From Sphingomonadales bacterium (GTDB lineage: Bacteria > Pseudomonadota > Alphaproteobacteria > Sphingomonadales > Sphingomonadaceae), in assembly GCA_017302615.1 (NCBI GenBank), contig JAFLDB010000007.1:91014-155013 (forward strand): 64,000 nt of DNA, given 5' to 3'. The notes under the pieces were generated by a model. It made no database searches, was not told where the DNA came from, and was given only the letters and a program-made list of their open reading frames with translations. How positions within the stretch are numbered: the stretch's first letter is position 1; each line of letters begins with the position of its first letter. Of the stretch, positions 9,609 to 21,864 are shown piece after piece. The translations under genes were made by a program, and so were the position numbers.

Positions 9609-10508
9609 GTGCGCCAGAGCGATCGGACCGGGCTGCTGTTTGCGCTGGCGGGCTTTGCCACGCTGTCGCTGGGCGATGCGGTAATCAAGACCATGGCCGG
9701 GTTGTGGTCACCCGTAGCGATCGCCGCGCTGCGCTTCAGTATGGCGGCGATCGGCCTTGCCGCGTTGCTGCGCTGGCGGGAAGGGGCGGGGGGCTTCCGC
9801 CTGGCCGCGCCCCGCGCGCAGTTTGGCCGGGGGGCGGCGCTGGCCGTCTCCTCGACGATCTTCTTCACCTCGCTATTCGTCCTGCCCCTGGCGACCGCCA
9901 CGGCGATCAGCTTCACCACGCCGATGTTCACCGCAATCCTCGCCGCCGTGCTGCTGGGCGAGCCGCTGCGTCGCCCGACCCTGATCGCTTCGGCCGTCGC
10001 CTTCCTCGGTGTACTGGTGATCCTGCGTCCCAACTTGGCCGAAGCGGGCTGGTGGGCGGTGCTGCCGCTGGCCTCTGCACTAACCTTCAGCCTGTTGATC
10101 ATCGGCAACCGACATGTGGCCGGCACCGCCTCGGCGTTGGCCATGCAGTTCTGGGTCGCGGCCTTTGCCTCGCCGATCCTGCTGCTGGCCGCGCCGCTGT
10201 TCGCCCAGACCGGGGTGGAACGCTTTGCCGTGGGCTGGCCGGATTGGACGGTTGTGGCCCGCTGTGCTTTCGTGGCGGTATCGGCCACTTGCGCGCACTG
10301 GCTGATCTATCTTGGCACCACCCGCGCCGGTGCCTCGGTCGTGGCACCGGCGACCTATATCCAGCTGCTGGTGGCCAGCTTCCTCGGCTGGCTGTGGTTC
10401 GACACCCATCCCGATGCGATGACCCTGCTGGGGGCCTGCATCATCATCGGCGCCGGGCTTTACCTGTGGCGCGCCGGGCAAGTGCGCGAGCCGCCCGAGA
10501 CGGAGTGA
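9609..10508 (+). CDS. EamA/DMT-family transporter
   Basis: The 299-residue protein has ten predicted helices in two EamA repeats (FALAGFATLSLGDAVIKTMA at the start and ATAISFTTPMFTAILAAVLL near residue 105). I chose GTG at 9609 because GGCAGGAGGG lies 8 nt before it, while the longer open frame adds only basic, non-membrane residues. It is an inner-membrane exporter of small molecules; the substrate is unknown. It may be co-transcribed with the DUF6265 gene 68 bp downstream. It is similar in kind to the protein at 1335-2240. Confidence 0.85.
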   Translation: MRQSDRTGLLFALAGFATLSLGDAVIKTMAGLWSPVAIAALRFSMAAIGLAALLRWREGAGGFRLAAPRAQFGRGAALAVSSTIFFTSLFVLPLATATAISFTTPMFTAILAAVLLGEPLRRPTLIASAVAFLGVLVILRPNLAEAGWWAVLPLASALTFSLLIIGNRHVAGTASALAMQFWVAAFASPILLLAAPLFAQTGVERFAVGWPDWTVVARCAFVAVSATCAHWLIYLGTTRAGASVVAPATYIQLLVASFLGWLWFDTHPDAMTLLGACIIIGAGLYLWRAGQVREPPETE

Positions 10509-10576
10509 GGCGGCCCTTCCGGCGCCCCCGGCTTCGCGCTACACCCGCGGTTCATTCCGCACCCGGCAAAGGGCCC

Positions 10577-11053
10577 ATGATGAAGAAGCTTGCCGCCGCA
10601 GCCTTGTTGCTGCTCACCGCTCCGCTCGCCGCGCAGACCGTGGCGCGCCCCAGCCTGCCGGGCTGGATGGCCGGGACCTGGATGATGGAGGATGGCGCTA
10701 ACTGGTCGGACGAGGTCTGGACCGATCCGCGCGGCGGGATCATGCTCGGCGTCTCGCGTTCCGGCTTCGGACCGGAATTGCAGTTCTGGGAAGTGGCGCA
10801 GATCCGGGTCAAGCCGGACGGCCGGATCAGCCTGTTCGCCCAGCCGCAGGGCAAGGCTGCCAGCGAATTTCCGATGGTGCTGATCAGCGAGGAATCGATC
10901 GAGTTCGCCAACCCGGCGCACGATTACCCACAGCGGATCCGCTACTGGCGGCAGGGCCGGCTGCTGATGGCGGAAATCTCGCTGATGGACGGCAGCCGCC
11001 CGCAGCGTTGGAACTATCGCCCGGTGGTTCCGCCCAAGGATGAGGTCGAATGA
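10577..11053 (+). CDS. Secreted DUF6265-type protein
   Basis: The 158-residue protein has a signal peptide (KKLAAAALLLLTAPLAAQ). It then has a single compact domain with LPGWMAGTWMMEDGANWSDEVW near residue 28, followed by beta-strands typical of the lipocalin-like DUF6265 family. Nothing catalytic is evident. The start could be either of two adjacent ATG codons at 10577 and 10580. Its stop overlaps the start of phzF as ATGA, so it is translationally coupled to a cytoplasmic enzyme. Confidence 0.7.
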   Translation: MMKKLAAAALLLLTAPLAAQTVARPSLPGWMAGTWMMEDGANWSDEVWTDPRGGIMLGVSRSGFGPELQFWEVAQIRVKPDGRISLFAQPQGKAASEFPMVLISEESIEFANPAHDYPQRIRYWRQGRLLMAEISLMDGSRPQRWNYRPVVPPKDEVE

Positions 11054-11886
11054 TGCGCAGCCGTCCGTTCAAGCAAGTCGATGTATTCACCGCCGTGCCA
11101 TACAAGGGCAACCCGGTGGCCGTGGTACTGGATGGGGATGGGCTGTCCGACGCGGAAATGCAGGCCTTCGCTAACTGGACCAACCTGTCCGAGACGACTT
11201 TCGTCCTGCCCGCAACCGATCCCGCCGCCGATTACCGGGTGCGGATCTTTACCCCCAGGGCCGAACTGCCCTTTGCCGGCCACCCGACGCTGGGCACGGC
11301 CCATGCCGTGCTCGAAGCGGGACTGGCGTGCGCAAGCGAAGGCCGGTTGGTGCAGCAATGCGCGGTCGGGCTGGTCGATCTGGCGGTGGGGCAGGCAGGG
11401 CTGTCATTCCGCCTGCCGCGCTATGCCCTGACCGAACTGACCGATCCCGAAGCGACCGCCTGGATCAATGCGCCGGTCAGGGGCGCGGCCCAGGCGGTCG
11501 ATGTCGGGCCGGTCTGGCTGGTCGCGGAGGTGGACGGCGTGGCCGCACTGGAGAACCTCGCCCACGATGAGGTGCGGCTGGCCGATTACTATGTCCCGCG
11601 CGGCATGACCGGCGCGACCCTCTATGCGGTCGAAGGTGAGCGCGTGGTCGTCCGCAGCTTTGCGCCGGGCGACGGCATCCCCGAAGACCCGGTCTGCGGC
11701 AGCGGCAACGGCGCGGCGGCCGCCTTCCGGCTGGCAGCGGGGCAAGTGCGCGGCGGTGACAGCTATGTCGCCAGCCAGGGCCGCCAGGTGGGCCGCGACG
11801 GCTTTGTCCAGGTGCGCTTCGAAGGCGCGGACATCCACATCGGCGGGCAGTGCGTGACCTGTGTGGAGGGGGTGGTCACGCTGTGA
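11050..11886 (+). CDS. PhzF-family isomerase/epimerase
   Basis: The 278-residue protein belongs to the PhzF/DAP-epimerase fold. It has KQVDVFTAVPYKGNPVAVV at the N terminus, the active-site NLSETTFV (general acid/base Glu) near residue 48, FAGHPTLGTAHAV near 77 and the second-half DPVCGSGNGAAAAF near 215. No phenazine genes are nearby, so the name marks the fold only. Most chromosomal members are of unknown substrate. The gene overlaps its neighbours at both ends (ATGA upstream, GTGA downstream), which makes a compact unit with DUF6265 and the flavin enzyme. Confidence 0.88.
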   Translation: MMRSRPFKQVDVFTAVPYKGNPVAVVLDGDGLSDAEMQAFANWTNLSETTFVLPATDPAADYRVRIFTPRAELPFAGHPTLGTAHAVLEAGLACASEGRLVQQCAVGLVDLAVGQAGLSFRLPRYALTELTDPEATAWINAPVRGAAQAVDVGPVWLVAEVDGVAALENLAHDEVRLADYYVPRGMTGATLYAVEGERVVVRSFAPGDGIPEDPVCGSGNGAAAAFRLAAGQVRGGDSYVASQGRQVGRDGFVQVRFEGADIHIGGQCVTCVEGVVTL

Positions 11887-12899
11887 TCCACACCCGCCTG
11901 ACCGAGCGGTTCGGCCTGGAAATGCCGATCATGCTGGCCCCGATGGCGCTGGCGGGCGGGGGAGAGCTGGCAGCGGCCTGCGCCGCGGCGGGAGCCTTCG
12001 GGCTGGTTGGCGGCGGCTATGGCGAGCTCGACTGGACCCGGCGCGAATGGGAAGTCGCCGCGCGGCGGCTGGCCAATAAGGCGGCGGCGCAACGAGTCGG
12101 CTGCGGGTTCATTACCTGGAAGCTGGATCAGGATGCCTCGGCGCTCGATTGGGTCCTGGACCAGCCGCTGCTGCCGAAGGCCGTGTTCCTCAGTTTCGGT
12201 GATCCGCGTCCTTACGCGGAGCGGATCCGCGCGGCGGGGGCAAGGCTGATCTGCCAGGTCCAGTTCCTGGAACAGGTTCCCCAGGCGGTCGAGGCCGGGG
12301 CCGAGATCATCGTGGCTCAGGGCGGCGCGGCGGGCGGCCACGGTGCGGCCGCCGCCACAGCGCGATCGACCATGGTGTTCGTGCCTGAAACCGCCGATTG
12401 GCTGGCAGCCCATGCACCGGATGTGCTGCTGCTGGGGGCGGGCGGAATTGCCGATGGACGCGGCCTTGCCGCCTTGTTGATGCTCGGCGCGGACGGCGTG
12501 CTGCTTGGTTCGCGCCTGTGGGCCACGTGCGAAGGGCTGGCTCCGCCGGCCGCCAAGGAACTGGCGGCCCGCACCACTGGCGATGGCACCGCGCGCAGTC
12601 CGATCTTCGACGTCCTGCGCCGCAAGGACTGGCCAGCAGAGTACGATTTTCGCGCCATGCGCAACGCCCTCTACCGCGAATGGGAAGGCCGCGAGGCTGA
12701 ACTGCGCGCCGATCCCGACAGCGCCCGCGCGGCCTTTGACGCGGCCGTGGCAGCCGGGGACTTCACCGGCGCCAATGTCACCGTGGGTGAAGCGACCGGC
12801 CTGATCCGCGACATCCCCGCCGCCGGCGAAGTGCTGCGGCGGATTGCCGATGAGGCCGAAGCGCGGCTGGGCGGGGCGGGCGCTTTGATTAACCCCTGA
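11883..12899 (+). CDS. Nitronate monooxygenase-like (NPD family) flavoprotein
   Basis: The 338-residue TIM-barrel protein has RFGLEMPIMLAPMALAGGG near the N terminus, the FMN-binding AQGGAAGGHG near 150 and the phosphate-binding GGIADGRGLAALLMLGADG near 190. These match the 2-nitropropane dioxygenase / nitronate monooxygenase family, which oxidises alkyl nitronates using FMN. The GTG at 11883 overlaps the phzF stop as GTGA; the longer open frame would run inside phzF. The family includes FabK-like enoyl reductases, but the lack of fab context favours the NMO branch. A strong terminator follows 4 nt after the stop. Confidence 0.83.
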   Translation: MIHTRLTERFGLEMPIMLAPMALAGGGELAAACAAAGAFGLVGGGYGELDWTRREWEVAARRLANKAAAQRVGCGFITWKLDQDASALDWVLDQPLLPKAVFLSFGDPRPYAERIRAAGARLICQVQFLEQVPQAVEAGAEIIVAQGGAAGGHGAAAATARSTMVFVPETADWLAAHAPDVLLLGAGGIADGRGLAALLMLGADGVLLGSRLWATCEGLAPPAAKELAARTTGDGTARSPIFDVLRRKDWPAEYDFRAMRNALYREWEGREAELRADPDSARAAFDAAVAAGDFTGANVTVGEATGLIRDIPAAGEVLRRIADEAEARLGGAGALINP

Positions 12900-12903
12900 A
12901 ACG

Positions 12904-12933
12904 AAAAAGGGCGACCCGCAGGCCGCCCTTTTT
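12904..12933. terminator. Bidirectional rho-independent terminator
   Basis: AAAAAGGGCG and CGCCCTTTTT form a perfect 10-bp stem around a 10-nt loop, giving a U-tract in either direction. It lies between the convergent NMO-like gene (ending 12899) and atpC (ending 12957) and should stop transcription from both. Confidence 0.92.
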
Positions 12934-12956
12934 CTTGTCCGGCTATGCCGAAAGCC

Positions 12957-13214
12957 TCAGCCTTCGACGTGTTCCGCCAGCACGGTCAGGCCGTTTTCGC
13001 CTACTTCGGCAAAGCCGCCCTGGACCTGGATTTCCTCGGGCGTGGCGCCGTCGGTCTTGTAGATCTTGAGCGTGCCGTCGCGGACGGTCGACATGAAGGG
13101 CGCGTGGCCCTCCAGCACGCCGAACTCGCCCTCGGTTCCGGGGACGACGACCATGTAGACGTCGTCCGACCGAACCAGACGCGCAGGCGTGACGAGTTCG
13201 AAGTGCAGTGCCAT
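12957..13214 (-). CDS. atpC: ATP synthase F1 subunit epsilon, short form
   Basis: The 85-residue protein has the N-terminal beta-sandwich domain of F1 epsilon ([19 protein letters not shown], then [17 protein letters not shown]). It lacks the C-terminal helical hairpin of about 45 residues that inhibits ATP hydrolysis in many bacteria. It ends normally with a stop codon, so this is not a truncation by frameshift. Short epsilon is known in alphaproteobacteria, where a separate zeta subunit can inhibit the motor. The gene starts 4 nt after the atpD stop and is last in the operon. Confidence 0.92.
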   Translation of the reverse strand: MALHFELVTPARLVRSDDVYMVVVPGTEGEFGVLEGHAPFMSTVRDGTLKIYKTDGATPEEIQVQGGFAEVGENGLTVLAEHVEG

Positions 13215-13218
13215 GTCC

Positions 13219-14736
<1,518 letters not shown>

Positions 14737-15615
14737 TTAGAGCGCTTCCGCGCCGGCGATGATTTCAATCAGTTCGGTGGTGATCGCGGCCTGGCGGCTG
14801 CGGTTGTACTGGATGGTCAGCTTGTTGATCAGGTCGCCGGCGTTGCGCGTGGCGTTGTCCATCGCGGTCATCGAGGCGCCCTGTTCCGAAGCGGCATTTT
14901 CCAGCAGCGCGCCGAAGATCTGCGTGCGCAGGTAGCGCGGCAGCAGCGCGGCGAGGATTTCCTCCTCGTCCGGCTCGTAATCGACCGCGGCGCCGCCAGC
15001 GGCCGGAGCTTCGGCCTTGGGCGTCGGCACCGGGATGATCTGCTGCTGGGTCGGGATCTGGGCCAGCGCGCTCTGGAAGCGCGAGAAGAACAGGTGGGCG
15101 ACGTCGAACTTGCCGTCGTCATACAGCGCCAGCAGCTCGTTCGCGATCGCTTCGGCTTCGGCATAGCCCGGTTCGCGCACCGAAGTGGTGTCGAAGCTGG
15201 CCAGGATCGCCTTGGGATAGACCCGGCGGATCACCGCGCGGCCCTTGCGGCCGACGAGGTAGAAGAGCACCGTCTTGCCCTGGGCTTCCAGTTCGCGCGC
15301 GGTGACGAGGGCCGCCTTGACGATGTTCGAATTGAACGCGCCGCACAGGCCCTTGTCGCTGTTGGCCACGACCAGCAGATGGACCTGATCCTTGCCGGTC
15401 CCGGCCAGCAGCTTGGGGCTGCTGTCCGAAACGGTGATCTTGCCCGCGATCGAGGCCATGACCGCGGCCAGCCGCCCGGCATAGGGCCGGGCCGCTTCGG
15501 CAGCGGTTTGCGCCTTGCGCAGCTTGGCGGCGGCGACCATCTGCTTGGCCTTGGTGATCTTCTGGGTCGACTTGACCGAGTTGATCCGCCCTTTGAGTTC
15601 CTTAAGCGAGGCCAT
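14737..15615 (-). CDS. atpG: ATP synthase F1 subunit gamma
   Basis: This is the central rotor shaft of F1. The 292-residue protein starts with the conserved [20 protein letters not shown] helix, has [12 protein letters not shown] near 87 and ends with the second long helix ([20 protein letters not shown]). An acidic, Pro/Ala-rich insert near residues 195-225 ([20 protein letters not shown]) is typical of alphaproteobacterial gamma subunits. It is third in the F1 operon, 24 nt upstream of atpD. Confidence 0.97.
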   Translation of the reverse strand: MASLKELKGRINSVKSTQKITKAKQMVAAAKLRKAQTAAEAARPYAGRLAAVMASIAGKITVSDSSPKLLAGTGKDQVHLLVVANSDKGLCGAFNSNIVKAALVTARELEAQGKTVLFYLVGRKGRAVIRRVYPKAILASFDTTSVREPGYAEAEAIANELLALYDDGKFDVAHLFFSRFQSALAQIPTQQQIIPVPTPKAEAPAAGGAAVDYEPDEEEILAALLPRYLRTQIFGALLENAASEQGASMTAMDNATRNAGDLINKLTIQYNRSRQAAITTELIEIIAGAEAL

Positions 15616-15638
15616 GAAGCCTTACCCCTTCAATCGGA

Positions 15639-17737
<2,099 letters not shown>

Positions 17738-17853
17738 GCGCTAAGGTTCCTTGCATCGGGTGCGTTGGCAGGGCGGAGAAGCGCAGAAAACGCACATCCA
17801 CCCCATGGACGGGGGCGCGCATAGCCATGATTGTGCTGCGATGCAAGGTGGGG

Positions 17854-18396
17854 TTAGGAACAACCTTGCGAAGAATGATCGACGGGCGGAACAATCCCTC
17901 TACGAATACTGTCCATCACGCGCTCGCTCGCTGCGTTTGCCGCCCTGTCGGCGCGCTCCATATCGCCGGGATGGGTGCGCAGGCTCCTTTCCATCGCGCC
18001 ATTATAGGCAGCTTCGAAAGCCTCGGCTTCAGCACCGCTGCAAAGTTGTGAACCATTACGGCCTGTCACGATGCAGGACTCCTTCCCGTTTACCATGAAG
18101 CACTCGATTTCGGTAGATACCGGAGCGCAGGCCGATGCCATCTGCAACGGGGAAAGGCCGGCCGTGCGATTGCGGTAGTCCTCCCAGCAAGTGCCAGGCT
18201 TTCCGGCAGCCCGCTCACAACGGCAGGCTGCTTCTGCCATGCGTTCAAGTGCAACAAGTTCTGCCTCGGTACGGATCGGGGCGGCAGCGGCGCTGGTGCC
18301 GGACTTTCCGGACATTGTCGCTGTGCCGATTGCCACGCCAACCGCCAATACGGTTGCAACGACAATTGGAATCAGCCGTGCCAGCTTTTTGCCCAT
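17854..18396 (-). CDS. Membrane-anchored Cys-rich hypothetical protein
   Basis: The 180-residue protein begins with a basic start and one hydrophobic helix (KKLARLIPIVVATVLAVGVA), then an Ala/Ser linker. The exported domain has eight Cys (ACRC, GTCW, SACA, IECF, ESCI, QLCS, GCS), an even number that suggests disulfides in the periplasm. I chose the ATG at 18396 because the longer frame adds residues before the helix that break the signal anchor. GC is a little lower than in the flanks. No domain recognised. It sits between the ATP synthase operon and the divergent dienelactone hydrolase gene. Confidence 0.6.
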   Translation of the reverse strand: MGKKLARLIPIVVATVLAVGVAIGTATMSGKSGTSAAAAPIRTEAELVALERMAEAACRCERAAGKPGTCWEDYRNRTAGLSPLQMASACAPVSTEIECFMVNGKESCIVTGRNGSQLCSGAEAEAFEAAYNGAMERSLRTHPGDMERADRAANAASERVMDSIRRGIVPPVDHSSQGCS

Positions 18397-18476
18397 GCCG
18401 GCACTTTGGCTAGGTTCGACTTGCCCGGCAAGGTTTGAAAAGGCACACAACCAGCCGGGACAGCGGAGAGGCGCAT

Positions 18477-19157
18477 ATGGGTGAATGGCTCAAACTGACC
18501 ATGTCGGACGGGCACGAGATGCCCTGCTATCATGTCATGCCCGAAGGCGAGCGTCGGGGCGGGCTGGTGCTGGTGCACGAGATTTTCGGCGTGACCGAGC
18601 ATATCCGCGAAATGGCCGAGGAATATGCCGGAGACGGCTATGAAGTGATCGCTCCGCAATTGTTCGACCGGGTCGAGCCGGGCTGCGAGCTGGGCTATTC
18701 CGGGGCGGACTGGGAGCGCGCGGTCCAGATTGCGCGGCAAGAGCATGACTGGGACCAGGGGCTGGACGACACCCAGCGCTGCATCACCTGGATGAACCAG
18801 CGGGGGCGGCCGGTGTTCATTGTCGGCTATTGCTTCGGCGGTTCGGTCGCCTGGCGGATGGCGCAGCTGTCCGAGGATCTCGACGGGGCGAGCTGCTATT
18901 ACGGCGGCTATATCGCCACCCGCTTTGCCGATCAGGCGCCCAAGTGCGCCGCGATCACGCACTTCGCCCGCTACGATTCGCTGGTCGATTTCGCTCCGGT
19001 GGAAAGCCTGATCGCCAAGCAGCACCCCACCGCCCAGCACTTTGTCTATGAGGCCGGGCACGGCTTCAATTCCGACCGGCGCAAGGACTATCACCCCGAA
19101 AGCGCCGAACTGGCCAAGGAACGCACCCTGATGCTGTTCAAGGCGCTGGGGGGCTGA
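18477..19157 (+). CDS. Dienelactone hydrolase family protein
   Basis: The 226-residue alpha/beta hydrolase has VHEIFGVTEHIREMAEEYA near residue 30, the nucleophile elbow GYCFGG near 115 (Cys nucleophile) and the catalytic His in YEAGHGFNSD near 195. These are the marks of dienelactone hydrolases, which open lactone rings in chloroaromatic degradation; many chromosomal members have other ester substrates. GGAGAGG precedes the ATG. It starts a three-gene run with a DJ-1-like protein (4 nt away) and a TauD-like oxygenase, which may form a small catabolic unit. Confidence 0.87.
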   Translation: MGEWLKLTMSDGHEMPCYHVMPEGERRGGLVLVHEIFGVTEHIREMAEEYAGDGYEVIAPQLFDRVEPGCELGYSGADWERAVQIARQEHDWDQGLDDTQRCITWMNQRGRPVFIVGYCFGGSVAWRMAQLSEDLDGASCYYGGYIATRFADQAPKCAAITHFARYDSLVDFAPVESLIAKQHPTAQHFVYEAGHGFNSDRRKDYHPESAELAKERTLMLFKALGG

Positions 19158-19161
19158 GCGC

Positions 19162-19917
19162 TTGGCCCGCATCCTGATCCTGCTGCCGCAGACCGATTAC
19201 GACCCCAGCGAAGTGGCGCTGCCCTGGCAGGTCTGGACCGGGGCCGGGCACGAGGTGTGCTTTGCGACCGAGACCGGCCAGCCCGCCGCCTGCGATCCCG
19301 TGACGCTGACCGGGCAGGGACTGCCGCTGATCGCCCGCTCGCTCCAGGCCCGGGTCGAGGCGCGCGAGGCCTATGCGGACATGCTGGCAGACCGGAACTA
19401 CAACCGCCCGCTCAGCTGGGCCAAGGTCCGCGTCACCAGCTTCGATGCGTTCCATTTTCCCGGCGGGCACGCCCCCGGCATGCGGCCCTATTGCGAGAGC
19501 GAGGTCCTGCAGCGGCTGGCGCATGAGATTTTCACCTATGACAAGCCGGTCAGCGCGGTGTGCCACGGCGTGCTGCCGCTGGCCCGCGCGGGTGTGCTGG
19601 TCGGGCGGCGGACCACGGCGCTGACCGAGCCGCTGGAAAAGATCGCCATCCAGCTGACCCAGTCCGCGCTGCCCGGCCACTATCGCACCTATCCCAAGTC
19701 CGTGGAGGCCGAAGTCAAGCACCGCATCCGTCCGGGCGGCCTGTTCGAGCGCGGCGGCCTGTTCCCGCGCTATGCCGGCCGACGCAATCCGGAGGCCGGT
19801 TTCGTGGTGCGGGACGGCCATTACCTCTCCGCCCGCTGGCCCGGCGATGCCTGGACCCTTGCGCTCCGGCTGAATGATCTGCTTGATGCGCAAAACGGGA
19901 GAGGACCAAGCCGATGA
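19162..19917 (+). CDS. DJ-1/PfpI-type glutamine amidotransferase-like protein
   Basis: The 251-residue protein has the class I amidotransferase fold. It starts with RILILLPQTDYDPSEVALPW, has FHFPGGHAPGMRPY near residue 97 and the nucleophile elbow AVCHGVLPLARAG with a conserved Cys near 132. The start is TTG, 4 nt after the hydrolase stop. Related proteins act as glyoxalase III, deglycase or hydratase enzymes and in chaperone roles. The substrate here is unknown. The stop overlaps the TauD start as ATGA, which ties the two together. Confidence 0.75.
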   Translation: MARILILLPQTDYDPSEVALPWQVWTGAGHEVCFATETGQPAACDPVTLTGQGLPLIARSLQARVEAREAYADMLADRNYNRPLSWAKVRVTSFDAFHFPGGHAPGMRPYCESEVLQRLAHEIFTYDKPVSAVCHGVLPLARAGVLVGRRTTALTEPLEKIAIQLTQSALPGHYRTYPKSVEAEVKHRIRPGGLFERGGLFPRYAGRRNPEAGFVVRDGHYLSARWPGDAWTLALRLNDLLDAQNGRGPSR

Positions 19918-20741
19918 AAATGCAGCCGCTGTCGCCCGCGCTGGGCGTTGAAGTTACCGGCGTGCAGCTGGCCGCACTGGCCGATGCCGAGTTGCAGGAA
20001 CTGAAGCAGGCGGTGTTCAACAATGGCGTGGCCGTGATCCGCGATCAGGACTTTTCGCCCGAACAGCACATTGCCTTTGCGAAACGCTGGGGCGGGATCG
20101 ACGTCAACCTGTTCTTCCCCTCGAACAGCCAGTGGCCCGAGATTGCCGAGGTCCGCAAGGCCGAGGAACAGAAGACCAATATCGGCGGCGGCTGGCACAC
20201 CGATCATTCCTATGACCAGATTCCGGCGATGGGCTCGATCCTGGTCGCGCGGGAACTGCCGCCGGTGGGCGGGGATACGCTGTTTTCCAGCATGGCGGCA
20301 GCCCACGACGCGCTGTCCGACGGGCTGCGCCAGACCCTGTCCGGCATGCGTGCGGTCCACACCTCGGACCATATCTACCGCCCGGACGGCTATTACGCGC
20401 AAACTGACATGGCGGCCGACCTGAAAGGCCACGAAGTTTCGACCCGCGCGGTCCACCCCGTCATCATCCGCCACCCGGTGACCGGGCAGAAGCTGCTTTA
20501 CGTCAACGCCGCTTTCACCACCCATTTCGAAGGCTGGACCCGCGAGGAAAGCTTGCCGCTGCTGAGCTATCTCTATCAGCTGGGCAGCCGCGAGGAGTTC
20601 CAGTGCCGGGTGCAGTGGCGGCCCGGATCGGTGACGATCTGGGACAACCGCTTGACCTGGCACCTGGCGCAGAATGACTACCACGGCCACCGCCGGGTGA
20701 TGCACCGCATCACCCTGACGGGTGAACCGATCGGGGCGTGA
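19914..20741 (+). CDS. TauD/TfdA-family 2-oxoglutarate dioxygenase
   Basis: The 275-residue protein has the iron ligands in GWHTDHSYDQ near residue 98 (HxD) and a distal His in a C-terminal DNRLTWHLAQNDYHGHRR segment near 248, with the 2-oxoglutarate-binding Arg just after it. It starts with the family-typical LSPALGVEVTGVQLAAL. Such enzymes hydroxylate taurine, 2,4-D, alkyl sulfates and other small organic acids, so the substrate is open. It is translationally coupled to the DJ-1-like gene, and the neighbouring dienelactone hydrolase supports a catabolic role. Confidence 0.86.
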   Translation: MKMQPLSPALGVEVTGVQLAALADAELQELKQAVFNNGVAVIRDQDFSPEQHIAFAKRWGGIDVNLFFPSNSQWPEIAEVRKAEEQKTNIGGGWHTDHSYDQIPAMGSILVARELPPVGGDTLFSSMAAAHDALSDGLRQTLSGMRAVHTSDHIYRPDGYYAQTDMAADLKGHEVSTRAVHPVIIRHPVTGQKLLYVNAAFTTHFEGWTREESLPLLSYLYQLGSREEFQCRVQWRPGSVTIWDNRLTWHLAQNDYHGHRRVMHRITLTGEPIGA

Positions 20742-20815
20742 TGCTTTGACCGCAAGGCGCGGGACGCGGGGCGCACAAGGGTGTGGCAGGGCTTGCTTCG
20801 AGAAGGAGCCATGCC

Positions 20816-21847
20816 ATGACTGACATCATGATCGCCGACGAAGATGCCTGGACCGCCGTGCTGGCGCGCGACCGTGCCTTTGACGGGCGGTTCGTGACCG
20901 GGGTGCTGACCACGGGGATCTATTGCCGCCCCAGCTGCGCGGCGCGGCATCCGGCGCGGGGGAACGTGCGGTTCTTTGCCGATGGCGCGGCGGCGCGAGC
21001 GGCGGGGTTACGCCCGTGCAAGCGCTGCCTGCCGGACGATGTGAGCCGCGATGAACGCGCCGTGCTGGCCGCGATCGGGGCGATCAAGGCGGCGGGCCAG
21101 CCGCTGGCGCTGGTCGCGCTGGCGGCAGAGACGGGCTATTCGCCCAGCCACTTCCAGCGGATATTCACCCGCCACACCGGCCTCTCGCCCGCCGCCTATG
21201 CCCGCGCCTTGCAGGCCGAGCGGGCTGCGGGCGCGCTGAGCGAGGAAGGCCGGGTCACCGACGCGATCTATGCCGCGGGCTATTCCGGCCCGTCGCGGTT
21301 CTATGCCGCCAACAAGGAGCGACTGGGAATGACGGCATCGGCCTGGGCAAACGGCGGGGCGGGGATGACGATCCACTGGGCGGTGGTGCCGACCACGCTG
21401 GGGGCAATGCTTGTCGCCGCGACCGCCAAGGGCGTGTGCCGCCTGTCCTTCAATGAAGGGCGCGAGGCATTGGAAGCGCGCTTCCCCAAGGCTGAACTGG
21501 TCGAGGGCGGGGCGGAGTTCGAGGCGCTGCTGGGTGAAGTGATCGCGGCGGTGGAGAAGCCGGGCGACTTTGCTCACATCCCGCTCGACGTCAAAGGCAC
21601 CGCTTTTCAGGAAGCGGTCTGGCAGGAGCTGCGCCGCATTCCGGCGGGCGAGACGCGGACCTATGCCCAGCTGGCCGCCGCTGTCGGCCGGCCGAAGGCG
21701 GTCCGCGCGGCGGGCAGCGCCAACGGGGCCAACAACGTTGCCGTGCTGATTCCCTGCCACCGGGTGATCGCCACCGGCGGGGGCCTGGGCGGCTATGCCT
21801 ATGGGCTGGACATCAAGCGCGCTTTGCTGGACCGTGAGCGCAAATAG
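20816..21847 (+). CDS. ada: Bifunctional Ada protein: transcriptional regulator and O6-methylguanine-DNA methyltransferase
   Basis: The 343-residue protein has three parts. An N-terminal zinc domain carries CRPSC and CKRC (the four Cys that accept methyl groups from phosphotriesters). An AraC-type helix-turn-helix follows near 95-160 (TGYSPSHFQRIFTRHTG). The C-terminal methyltransferase has the acceptor PCHRV near 310 and a conserved GLDIKRALL. Ada repairs alkylated DNA and activates its own regulon. AAGGAG lies 7 nt before the ATG at 20816; an ATG at 20811 is out of frame. The ferritin-like gene follows after 17 nt. Confidence 0.93.
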   Translation: MTDIMIADEDAWTAVLARDRAFDGRFVTGVLTTGIYCRPSCAARHPARGNVRFFADGAAARAAGLRPCKRCLPDDVSRDERAVLAAIGAIKAAGQPLALVALAAETGYSPSHFQRIFTRHTGLSPAAYARALQAERAAGALSEEGRVTDAIYAAGYSGPSRFYAANKERLGMTASAWANGGAGMTIHWAVVPTTLGAMLVAATAKGVCRLSFNEGREALEARFPKAELVEGGAEFEALLGEVIAAVEKPGDFAHIPLDVKGTAFQEAVWQELRRIPAGETRTYAQLAAAVGRPKAVRAAGSANGANNVAVLIPCHRVIATGGGLGGYAYGLDIKRALLDRERK

Positions 21848-21864
21848 ACCGGGAGATTCCAGTA

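Noticed and set aside
11050..12899. Phenazine synthesis locus from the PhzF name
   Set aside because: No other phz genes are present, and PhzF-fold proteins are widespread with other substrates.
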